Of a stretch of DNA of 26,619 nt, positions 1 to 6,614 are shown piece after piece. The notes under the pieces were generated by a model, which saw nothing but the letters and a program-made list of their open reading frames with translations, was not told the origin of the DNA and made no database searches. The stretch lies in the NCBI GenBank assembly GCA_009746045.1, contig RPFO01001902.1, positions 1 to 26,619 on the forward strand, in the 5' to 3' direction. The position numbers and the translations under genes were made by a program. Origin of the DNA: Mesostigma viride (lineage: Eukaryota; Streptophyta; Mesostigmatophyceae; Mesostigmatales; Mesostigmataceae). Within the stretch, counting starts at the first letter, position 1, and each line of letters begins with the position of its first letter.

Positions 1-4
1 CTGG

Positions 5-188
5 CGGATCCAGCAGCTGCCGGTCCGACACTGGCCAGTCGCCGGATCCAGCAGCTGGCGGATCGGGCAGCTGCCGGATCTAGCAGCGGATGGTCGGGCG
101 CTTGCACGACGCCAGATCCATCCCCTAGCGGATCCTGCAGCTGTCGGTCCGACACCGGCGAGTCGCTGGATCCATCAGCTGCCGGATC
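5..188. repeat. Degenerate direct repeat, two 60-bp copies 124 bp apart
   Basis: The 60 bases at 5-64 recur at 129-188 with few differences. Both copies carry the order GGATCC, CAGCTG, CGGTCCGACA, AGTCGC, GGATCCA, CAGCTG, CGGATC. The 64 bases between them hold more fragments of the same words (GGATC, CAGCTGCCGG). The block reaches the left edge of the window, so its full size is unknown. No convincing gene overlaps it. It could be the edge of a larger tandem array or a terminal or integration-boundary repeat; the sequence does not decide. Confidence 0.8.
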
Positions 189-295
189 CCGCGAGCGGCC
201 GAAACCGAGGAGGGCATAGCGACATGTGACGAATGCTAGTAGTCAACGTTTGGATTGTTTGAACCTGGAATTGTATACCCCCTTCCGGAAAGTTC

Positions 296-1168
296 ATGTC
301 TGTGTCGGCGAGGACGATCATGTCGGCGAGGATGCAGCACTCCTCGACCATAAATTCGCCCACCGCGAAACAGAGGCCTGATCCGAGCGCCAACCATGGC
401 GACCGTCTGCGGTGGAGCCCTTTCACACACGCTCTGTTTCACTTGACGAGAGAGACCGACAATTACTGGATATTCACGTTGAAGTCTTGTCCGACGTCGG
501 AGTTGGACCCCTGCCAGGAAATCAGAGTCCGGAAGAGCGACCGAATGATCCATGGCCAGGGCTTGACCGCTGCGGCATCGAATGGAAAGAAGCGCTTCGT
601 CAACTGGTTCAGGCTCGACAAGTCCAAGGACTTCATAGCGGCTCTCGGGAGGTCTCCTGACTTCCAGGACGGTGGTATCGACCAATCAGGCATAGCCCTC
701 ACAATTGAGGGCTATGACCAAGCCCCGTCGGACAATGTTTCCAACGTGGTAAAGACCGTGATGGGCGGCCAGAACGACGAGCGAGGCGTGTGGATCCATG
801 CCAAATTGATCGACAAAGTCGTCGAATGGGCTAAGCAACCACTAACCCAAAAGATAGAAGCACCCATTCAAGAACGAGTTGCACGAGCTATGCCGGGCAG
901 CGAACGAGAAGTGCGATGTCCGACCGGCGTGATCGACATTATCTCCCATTGCCCCCCCGTTATCGTGGAAGTGAAAGACGTCAAGGACTGGATGAAAGGC
1001 ATCGGGCAGTTGTTTGGCTATGGGCATTATTTTCCGGGTTACAAGAAACGTTTACTCATCTTTCGGACGGACAGGACCAGTCCGGGACAAATCCAAAACA
1101 TCAAAGAGGTATGCGAAGGATGCGGCATCGAACTCGCAATGTACGAGGATTTGTACGGTGCTGTATGA
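296..1168 (+). CDS. KilA-N domain protein with C-terminal PD-(D/E)XK nuclease-like domain
   Basis: The open frame encodes 290 residues. Residues about 77-180 match the viral KilA-N DNA-binding fold: VRKSDRMIH, then NGKKRFVNWFRLDKSKDF, then GVWIHAKLIDKVVEW. Residues about 183-290 look like a PD-(D/E)XK nuclease, with GVIDI (D214), the E-V-K triad at 225-227 and GIGQLFGYG after it. The paralogue at 1372 starts at an ATG that aligns with the ATG at 396 here, but 396 is in another frame. One base is missing near 417-420 relative to the paralogue, so the true start is probably 396 with an indel, and residues 1-40 may be spurious. KilA-N proteins are common in large DNA viruses and phages; a DNA-binding nuclease role is inferred. 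An 11-bp-arm hairpin lies in the coding sequence at 691-716. Confidence 0.72.
   Translation: MSVSARTIMSARMQHSSTINSPTAKQRPDPSANHGDRLRWSPFTHALFHLTRETDNYWIFTLKSCPTSELDPCQEIRVRKSDRMIHGQGLTAAASNGKKRFVNWFRLDKSKDFIAALGRSPDFQDGGIDQSGIALTIEGYDQAPSDNVSNVVKTVMGGQNDERGVWIHAKLIDKVVEWAKQPLTQKIEAPIQERVARAMPGSEREVRCPTGVIDIISHCPPVIVEVKDVKDWMKGIGQLFGYGHYFPGYKKRLLIFRTDRTSPGQIQNIKEVCEGCGIELAMYEDLYGAV
691..716. repeat. Hairpin inside the KilA-N coding sequence
   Basis: Arms 691-701 and 706-716 are perfect 11-bp reverse complements (CATAGCCCTCA / TGAGGGCTATG) around the loop CAAT. The same hairpin, with 10-bp arms and loop CAAA, recurs in the paralogue at 1669-1692. It may be forced by the encoded peptide (IALTxEGYDQ) or act as a DNA or RNA structure. 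Confidence 0.75.
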
Positions 1169-1199
1169 CTTCCGGCTGCCGTCACACATAACCGGGCTG

Positions 1200-1371
1200 T
1201 CCGGAACCTTCATGTCGGTGTCGGCAAATGAGATCGTGTCGGCGAGGACAGCCGTGTCGGTAAAGCGGAGCATGTCGGTGTCGGTAAGCGGATCATGTCG
1301 GCGAGGAGGACGCCCCTCTCGACAATAAATTCGCTCCATCGCGAACAGAGGTCCCAGACCGAGCACCAACA
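1200..1371. repeat. Duplicated leader with TGTCGGCGAGGA-type short repeats
   Basis: The non-coding leader of the second KilA-N gene repeats the leader of the first (about 285-395). Both contain several copies of words like ATGTCGGTGTCGG and TGTCGGCGAGGA, then a shared stretch ending in AATTCGC, GCGAAACAGAGG or GCGAACAGAGG, and the start ATG. The duplication therefore includes upstream DNA, and possibly the promoter, as well as the domain. No function can be assigned to the short repeats. Confidence 0.6.
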
Positions 1372-2487
1372 ATGGCGGCCATCCGTGGTCGAGCTCCTTT
1401 CACCCACGCGTTGTTTAAGTTGGCGAGAGAGACTGATCATCTTTGGATCTTCACGTTGAAGTCTTGTCCGGTCTTGGAAGTGGATCCCGCCCAAAACATC
1501 AAAGTCCGGAAGAGTGACCGAATGATCCATGCCCAGGACTTGACTGCTGCGGCCTCGAATGGAAAGAAGCGCTTCGACAATTGGTTCAGGCTCGACAAGT
1601 CGAAGGACTTCATAACGGCTCTCGGGAGGTCTCCTTACTTCCAAGACGCCGGTATCGGCCAATCAGGAATAGCCCTCACAAATGAGGGCTATGACCAGGC
1701 CCCATCGGACGACGTTCCCGGCGTGGTGAAGACTATGAAGACTGGGCCAGTGGACGAGCGAGGCGTGTGGATCCACCCCAAGTTGGTGAACGCGCTGACG
1801 ATGTGGATCAGCCCGGACTTTCACGTTCAGGCCATGGACTGGGTGGACCGCATCCTGGCGGGCGACATCACCATGATGGAGGTGGTGCGAGACGCCCACG
1901 ACGCGGTCCACGGCACGACGACGACCGTCGCCATCAACACGGTGTGCGAGTCCCGGAAGCGTCCCAATTACGTGGTGCCGGACCGGACGCTCCCCCCGAG
2001 CATGCGCGTGATCGCCAAGGACACCCAGCACATGCTGGGCGACTTCGTGGACTCGGCCGTCACACACAAGGACGACGTGGGCAAAATCATGATGTTTTTG
2101 GGCGACAAGGCGTGCGAGGCGGCGACCGGTCAGAACGCGGGGGCATTGAAGAGGCTCAACGGCGTCAAGAATGGCAGCGCCAGGGACCTGATGAACGAAG
2201 AGCAGCTCGAGAACGTCGATTACTTCATGCGCAAGGTCATGAGGCGCGCGATCGCCGCCGGGGACGGGAGGGACTTTCACGAGATCGCCGTCTCCGTGAA
2301 AAGGGACATGGCGACCTTCGTCGCGCCACCGTCTGGTCCGACGCCGATGGAGGTCGTGAAGAAGAACAAGGAGGACATGCGAAAGGATCTCTTGTTGACG
2401 CGCCCCTTGAACCTCGAGAGGTTCTACAGGCGTGTCCCAAAGCTGGACTCGACCATCAAGGGGGTGCGCGACCTGTCTGGTCCGTAG
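1372..2487 (+). CDS. KilA-N domain protein with a different C-terminal region
   Basis: The 371-residue frame starts at an ATG in the sequence ACAATGG. Residues about 40-165 form a KilA-N domain: IKVRKSDRMIH, NGKKRFDNWFRLDKSKDF, GVWIHPKLVNALTMWISPDF and HVQAMDWVDRIL. This copy keeps the WISPDF helix of the domain, which the first copy has lost. Residues 1-150 are closely similar to the upstream paralogue, while residues 165-371 are unrelated to it and unrecognised; they are mostly helical and charged. A DNA-binding regulatory role is the usual inference for KilA-N proteins. The gene probably arose by tandem duplication with exchange of the 3' half. Repeats with AATAAA signals follow. Confidence 0.8.
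   Translation: MAAIRGRAPFTHALFKLARETDHLWIFTLKSCPVLEVDPAQNIKVRKSDRMIHAQDLTAAASNGKKRFDNWFRLDKSKDFITALGRSPYFQDAGIGQSGIALTNEGYDQAPSDDVPGVVKTMKTGPVDERGVWIHPKLVNALTMWISPDFHVQAMDWVDRILAGDITMMEVVRDAHDAVHGTTTTVAINTVCESRKRPNYVVPDRTLPPSMRVIAKDTQHMLGDFVDSAVTHKDDVGKIMMFLGDKACEAATGQNAGALKRLNGVKNGSARDLMNEEQLENVDYFMRKVMRRAIAAGDGRDFHEIAVSVKRDMATFVAPPSGPTPMEVVKKNKEDMRKDLLLTRPLNLERFYRRVPKLDSTIKGVRDLSGP
1669..1692. repeat. Hairpin inside the second KilA-N gene
   Basis: Arms 1669-1678 and 1683-1692 (ATAGCCCTCA / TGAGGGCTAT) are perfect reverse complements around the loop CAAA. It is the paralogous counterpart of the hairpin at 691-716. Confidence 0.72.
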
Positions 2488-2520
2488 GCATACTATACGC
2501 GTCTATATTCGCGAGACTGT

Positions 2521-2702
2521 AACCGCGTTCCCAGTACCATCTCCTCGACCACGTGTCATTGTATGAGGGGAGTCGGATGGTTTCTCATCCGACCTTCTCC
2601 GCCATCAGATCTAGCTAACGTAACAGTTCAACAGTCGTGATTGCGTGCTTGATTGTGTATGCCAGAGCGAGTATATGATGGAATAAAGCGTATTTTGGAA
2701 CA
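2521..2702. repeat. Tandem non-coding repeat, copy A, with AATAAA
   Basis: This is the first of two diverged copies 218 bp apart. Shared blocks include the GTTCCC/TACCAT start, CACGTGTC, a TGAGGGG-type stretch, GCTAACGTAACAGTTCAAC and GCTTGATTGTGTAT, followed by GGAATAAAG. AATAAA at 2682-2687 could be a polyadenylation signal for the upstream KilA-N gene. No credible coding sequence lies in 2488-3024. Confidence 0.75.
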
Positions 2703-2738
2703 TTACTGCATGTTCTACACATACGCGCGTCGGGCGGT

Positions 2739-2919
2739 AACCATGTTCCCGATACCATATCGTCGGACACGTGTCGTCGTCTGAGGGGGGTCGGAGCGAT
2801 TCTGCTCATGCTTTCCCCGCCGTCAGATACAGCTAACGTAACAGTTCAACGGTCAGGATTGTATGCTTGATTGTGTATACAAATGCAATCATATTATGGA
2901 ATAAAGGGTATATTCGAAC
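2739..2919. repeat. Tandem non-coding repeat, copy B, with AATAAA
   Basis: Second copy of the repeat at 2521-2702, in direct orientation. The block GCTAACGTAACAGTTCAAC at 2832 matches 2614 exactly, and AATAAA at 2900-2905 matches 2682-2687. Keeping the 3'-end-like signal in both copies suggests duplication of a gene end, or two abutting copies of a small element. Confidence 0.75.
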
Positions 2920-3024
2920 GTGACCGCGTACCTGTGACACCCATCTCGAGCCTCTAACTAGTATCTCCCTTTCGAGCACGAGTGCGGCGTTCGACATGTT
3001 CGCTACCGGGTCGAGCGGTCCACG

Positions 3025-3640
3025 AAAAGTTCGGGCTATGCGGATAGCCCGAACTTTTGGGATAGCCCGAACTTTTCGCGAAAATCGCTAGCGAAAACAC
3101 AAACTATTGCCCAAACTTTTCGCCGTCTCCGAGCCATTTGAAAAGTTCGGGCTATGGTTCGGGCTATCGATGTATAGCCCGAACCCGACCATTTCTTCCC
3201 TTGGACGGGGTGGATGGTGTATGCCTTGTCCTTTTCTCTCTCTCTCTCTCTCTCTCTTTCCTAACACATAAAATATAGACCTATTCCTAACACATATATA
3301 CAGCCATGTCCCTAACACATAAATATTTATGTGTTAGCATCGTCTCTATTTTTATGTGTTGGGAATAGGACAATCCTATATACCATATCCATGTATATTT
3401 TATGTGTTGGGAAAGGAGAGAGAGAAGATAAAGCAAGCACCAAGGCATGCGCACCCCCGTCCAAGGGAAGAAATGGTCGGGTTCGGGCTATAAATCGATA
3501 GCCCGAACCATAGCCCGAACTTTTCAAATGGCTCGGAGACGGCGAAAAGTTTGGGCAATAGTTTGTGTTTTCGCTAGCGATTTTCGCGAAAAGTTCGGGC
3601 TATCCCAAAAGTTCGGGCTATGCGGATAGCCCGAACTTTT
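3025..3640. repeat. Foldback (long inverted repeat) element, MITE-like
   Basis: Left arm 3025-3212 and right arm 3452-3640 are almost perfect reverse complements of about 188 bp. The spacer is itself imperfectly palindromic around the perfect 26-bp palindrome at 3312-3337 (centre AAATATTT). The arms are built from repeats of AAAAGTTCGGGCTAT and its complement; the outer ends (3025 onward, and the end at 3640) each fold into a small hairpin with 15-bp arms and loop GCGG or CCGC. The spacer carries a CT microsatellite (3235-3258) and repeated TAACACATAAA words. No transposase frame is present and no clear target-site duplication is visible. It could be a foldback or MITE-type transposon, an origin, or a concatemer-junction relic. 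Confidence 0.88.
3235..3258. repeat. CT dinucleotide microsatellite
   Basis: An uninterrupted run of CT units lies in the left half of the foldback spacer. A shorter GA run (about 3417-3424) sits at the mirrored place, so it belongs to the inverted structure. Confidence 0.85.
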
Positions 3641-3791
3641 GGATGTATCGCTTCCCCCCCCCTCATGCATGAGTGACATGAGACGCGTTTAGGGGGTGTC
3701 AAGGGCCCACGCGCCACCACCAACGAGGGCACAAAACCCAGCTTTCCGCGCGTGCGGTCTCGTTCGTAGCGCCTCGCCGCTCTTACCAGCA

Positions 3792-3911
3792 GGGAGAATT
3801 AATTCTCCCGCTTGGAGTCCCTATAGAGGGGAGAATTCTCCCCGTGGCGCGGAGTCAGACGGGAGAATTCTCACCCCGCCTGTCTCGCCAGACGGGAGTA
3901 TTTTCCCGTCT
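3792..3911. promoter_or_regulatory. Cluster of four short palindromes centred on GAATTC-like cores
   Basis: Four palindromes lie within 120 bp. 3792-3809 is a perfect 18-bp palindrome (GGGAGAATTAATTCTCCC). 3828-3843 is a perfect 16-bp palindrome (GGGGAGAATTCTCCCC). 3863-3872 is GAGAATTCTC. 3890-3911 has 8-bp arms AGACGGGA/TCCCGTCT. They share GGGAGAATT half-sites, like repeated sites for a dimeric DNA-binding protein. The cluster occupies the gap between the foldback element and the first gene of the dense viral block. Operator or replication-origin roles are both possible. Apart from this and a run of nine C at 3654-3662, nothing else is visible in 3641-4027. Confidence 0.7.
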
Positions 3912-4027
3912 ATGTTTACCAAGACCGGGTGATTCGAAGGTATCGGTGGGGCCGACGCCTTCGAGAGCGGGAAGGCGCGTTCGTCCGGTCCAAAAATAAG
4001 TGCCGCGTCTGGGGTAGAAGACTCGCC

Positions 4028-4530
4028 ATGCCTCTGAAGACGGCCAAGTCCGGATCCGACTCGTGGTTCGAGGACCTCACGCTGCGTCCGCGCGCACCGG
4101 CGTCGACTCCATCGTCGTCGTCGTCCTCCGCCACCACTAAGGCCGTCCGCACGTCCAAATCCCTCGCCCCTGCCCACCGCGTGTCCAAGGAGCCGCCCCC
4201 AAGGACGTGCGATTCGAGGAGGAAGACGAGGAGGACGAGTCCCCGCCGGACGAGGACCAGGAGGAAGACGAGTTCGACGACGATCCCGAGGAAGAGGACG
4301 AGGAACCCGAGCAAGAGGAAGAGGAAGAGGAGGAGGAGCCTCCGTTGCCCCCTCCGAAACCCGCCCCTGCCCCGTCCCGTGCGCCGAGTCGCAAGTCCTC
4401 CGCCGCCTTGCCTGCGTCCGCCGCGCCCGCGGTCGAGGACTCTGTGAAGCGGTACGTCCGCACGACGTACCGCACGGACCCGTCGTCGCTTCGTTCCCCG
4501 GCGCTGAAAGATGTTCTGCGGAATGCGTGA
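4028..4530 (+). CDS. Acidic low-complexity protein, frame broken near 4203
   Basis: From the ATG at 4028 the frame reads MPLKTAKSGSDSWFEDLTLR, then a Ser/Thr/Pro-rich linker. Near 4195-4205, at a run of five C, the reading continues sensibly only in another frame: a strongly acidic stretch (Glu/Asp runs, 4213-4340), a Pro/Ala/Ser hinge, and a C-terminal segment KRYVRTTYRTDPSSLRSPA ending at 4530. Neither frame alone makes a balanced protein. A one-base indel in the C run, giving about 167 residues in total, is the simplest reading. No family is recognised. Acidic tails of this kind occur in DNA-mimicking, histone-binding and virion proteins, so no function is assigned. The next gene starts 3 bp after the stop. 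Confidence 0.5.
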
Positions 4531-4533
4531 ACG

Positions 4534-5466
4534 ATGATCGCGATCACGGAGTCCGTGATGGCGTCCCTCCTGTTCGCGTTGCTGACGATGGTCGCGCGGC
4601 TGTGGCGCGTCGCGTGCCGTCTGGGCCGCCGAATCGGCGCGCCGATCGACTCGGGGTCGGCCGTCGTGATCCATCGCGCGTACGTGTCGGACCACGACGC
4701 GTGGTTCGACGTGACGGAGCGGTTCCGCGATTGGTGGGCCGCCGCCGCCGCGAGGGACGAGTGGGGGGAGGCGACGGGATACGACCTCGCGTGCGAATGG
4801 GGCGTGTCGAACCGGCTCTCCGCCGAGACGCGCACCGCCGGGCTCCCCCGGGCAGCCTGTCCGTGTCGTTCCGCCGTGGCGCCGAGTCGTTCTTGGTGAC
4901 GTACCCTCTGTCGTGTCGTATTTCGTTCCCCCCTGGAAAGATGAAGAGGAGACGGAGACGGTGCGACCCCGGTCGACGCGAGGACGCGGCTCTCGCGCAA
5001 GGTTCTGTCGGCGACGTTCGGACGGTCTCGTCCGCACGCGGAGGACGAGGACTGCACACGGTGCGTGGCGAGAAGTCTGGGTCCGCTCGGCGACTTCTAC
5101 GCGTCCGCGGGTCTGCCGCAGTTCGTCTGGGCCCTGTGGAGACACGCGGAGATCGAGAAGTCGAGTCGCCGCGCCCTGCGAGCCTTGGGCCGGCGCCCGA
5201 GGCGAGGCCGGCTGTCCGCGCCCTCTCCGTGGGAGGACCGGGACGTGAGCGAGGGCGAGGGCGAGGGCGGGGGCGGGGGCGAGGTCGAGGGCGAGGCGGA
5301 CGTCGAGAAAGGAGGGGATTCGTCGGACCCGCCCTGTTTCCTGCGCGTCATCTTCGGCGACGGAAAAACCGTGGTGTACGATTCGAGATCGGTGACCGAG
5401 TCGCTCGGTTCCGGCGGGACGGCCCACTACACGTTCGACGCCGCGGCCGCGAAGAAGAGGGACTGA
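4534..5466 (+). CDS. N-terminally membrane-anchored protein, several frame breaks
   Basis: The ATG at 4534 opens a frame beginning with a hydrophobic segment (MASLLFALLTMVARLWRV), likely a signal anchor. The protein-like reading then moves between frames at about 4840 (by CTCCCCCGGG), 4912 and 4965 (by GACCCCGG), returning to the first frame for LGPLGDFYASAGLPQFVW and an acidic Gly/Glu-rich linker to the stop at 5466. All three breaks occur within 130 bp. The whole would be about 310 residues. No family is recognised. Position between the acidic protein and the VLTF2-like gene, all on one strand with 3-bp gaps, suggests a co-expressed block. A virion or membrane role is only a guess from the anchor. 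Confidence 0.45.
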
Positions 5467-5469
5467 GGA

Positions 5470-6240
5470 ATGGACGACCTCCCCGAGTACGACTTCGAGG
5501 AGCACGAGGCCGAGATGGACGGGGCCGAGACGGGCCCGGCGATCTCGGACGGGGCGCCCTACCGCGTGTTGCGCGCCGCGCCGTTACGCGCCTTGTTGGA
5601 GAAGGGACGTCGCGACACGTGGCCGGAACGGACGGACGTGTGCTGCTGGCACTGCTGCCACCCGTTCGACGGGGTCCCGGCGGTGCTGCCCGTGGGGTAC
5701 AAGCCGGGCAAGGGTTTTTTGGTGAAGGGCGTGTTCTGCGGATTCGCGTGCGCCAAGAGCTATAACATGGACACGTCGGGGGCGCAGAGGGAACTACGGA
5801 ACATGTGGCTGTTCGACATGATGCTGAAATTGTGGCGGTCGAACCCGAGCCGCGAGCGGCGCGCTTTCCCGGGAGTGCGTCCCGCTCCGCCGCGGACGTG
5901 CTTGAAGATGTTCGGCGGGGACATGACGATCGAGGAGTTCCGAGGGGCGGACCCGTTCGAGCTGCATCGCGTGTTGGACCCTCCGTTCACGATGGACGTC
6001 ATACAGCAGGTGCATTGCGTGTACGAGATCAACGAGAAGGCGCGGAGGACGAAGAGGGACGCGGTCGTGCGCGAGCCCACGATCCGCGACCCGGCGGAGT
6101 CGAAGAAGCGGCGGGACGCGGAACAGGCCAAGTTGACGTTGAAACGTCCGCGGCCGTCCGCGAACCCGAAACACAGTTTAGACAAGTTTCTTAGCAAGGG
6201 CAAGGCCAAGGCGCCCACCGTCGCGATCCCGCCTCGGTGA
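5470..6240 (+). CDS. A1L/VLTF2-like zinc-finger late transcription factor
   Basis: The product has 256 residues. Its core is a four-cysteine zinc-binding module at about 58-96: CCWHCCHPFDGVP, a short loop, then GVFCGFACAKSYN. This FCS/MYM-like pattern (CWxC, HPF, then FCxxxCAxxY) is the hallmark of the A1L/VLTF2-type late transcription factors shared by large DNA viruses. Downstream, LKMFGGDMTIEEFRG (about 140-155) matches the second conserved block of the giant-virus versions. The C-terminus is basic with a lysine-rich tail. By homology it would help switch on late, mostly structural, genes with the viral RNA polymerase. It starts 3 bp after the preceding frame and is followed by AATAAA at 6267. 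Intact, with no frame problem. Confidence 0.75.
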   Translation: MDDLPEYDFEEHEAEMDGAETGPAISDGAPYRVLRAAPLRALLEKGRRDTWPERTDVCCWHCCHPFDGVPAVLPVGYKPGKGFLVKGVFCGFACAKSYNMDTSGAQRELRNMWLFDMMLKLWRSNPSRERRAFPGVRPAPPRTCLKMFGGDMTIEEFRGADPFELHRVLDPPFTMDVIQQVHCVYEINEKARRTKRDAVVREPTIRDPAESKKRRDAEQAKLTLKRPRPSANPKHSLDKFLSKGKAKAPTVAIPPR

Positions 6241-6266
6241 AAATTTGTATCGATTCGTATTACAGG

Positions 6267-6272
6267 AATAAA
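6267..6272 (+). terminator. AATAAA polyadenylation-like signal
   Basis: AATAAA lies 27 bp after the stop of the VLTF2-like gene, in the 36-bp gap before the convergent gene. Its position suits a eukaryote-style mRNA 3' end. It is a single short word, so chance is possible. Confidence 0.35.
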
Positions 6273-6276
6273 GTCG

Positions 6277-6588
6277 TTAAGCTGAATAACCAGGCAACCA
6301 TTGACGAACGGCTTTGATACCTTTGACCAATCCGAGCACGTCCCCTAATACGGGGACGCGCGCGATGATGTCCCCCGACAGGTTGCCGATCTCTTCCGCA
6401 TACCCCAATTCATCAAAGCTGTCCTCCATAACACGCCTGTCGATCGGTTTCATCAACTCCTTTTTGAGCGATTTCGTTCTATTTTTCACGTCCCCTCGCT
6501 GTTCCGCCATTTTGATCATTTCGTCCGATAAGCGCTCGTGCACCGTGCCGTTTAACGACCCTGCGAGGAGTTTAGAAAGGAGCGACAT
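6277..6588 (-). CDS. Small hypothetical protein, 103 residues
   Basis: It starts at MSLLSKLLAGSLNG (ATG at 6588) and ends near 6277, convergent with the VLTF2-like gene. The first half is amphipathic and charged (KNRTKSLKKELMKPIDRR). The C-terminal third is hydrophobic and glycine-punctuated (IIARVPVLGDVLGLVKGI), possibly one membrane-associated helix. It lies 26 bp downstream of another gene on the same strand, so the two may be co-transcribed. No family is recognised. The amphipathic C-terminus would suit a small virion or membrane-binding protein. Confidence 0.55.
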   Translation of the reverse strand: MSLLSKLLAGSLNGTVHERLSDEMIKMAEQRGDVKNRTKSLKKELMKPIDRRVMEDSFDELGYAEEIGNLSGDIIARVPVLGDVLGLVKGIKAVRQWLPGYSA

Positions 6589-6614
6589 CTTGTTCCTCTT
6601 AAGTGCCTCGTCTG

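Noticed and set aside
3025-3640. CRISPR-like array
   Set aside because: Repeats are inverted and contiguous, without regular unique spacers; the structure is a foldback.
3025-3640. Genome-terminus hairpin or concatemer junction
   Set aside because: DNA flanking the palindrome is not mirrored (KilA-N genes on one side, different genes on the other), so a simple inverted terminal junction does not fit; kept only as a remote option.
3696-3932. 78-residue plus-strand frame
   Set aside because: Runs through the palindrome cluster; low-complexity translation and no upstream signal.
4137-5057. Minus-strand frame with long serine runs
   Set aside because: The serine runs are the complement of the plus-strand glutamate tract; no unique protein-like segment.
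3916-5505. Long minus-strand frame of 529 residues
   Set aside because: Arg/Gly/Val/Leu-rich antisense of GC-rich plus-strand genes, with long leucine runs opposite the Glu-rich tract; no protein-like domain.
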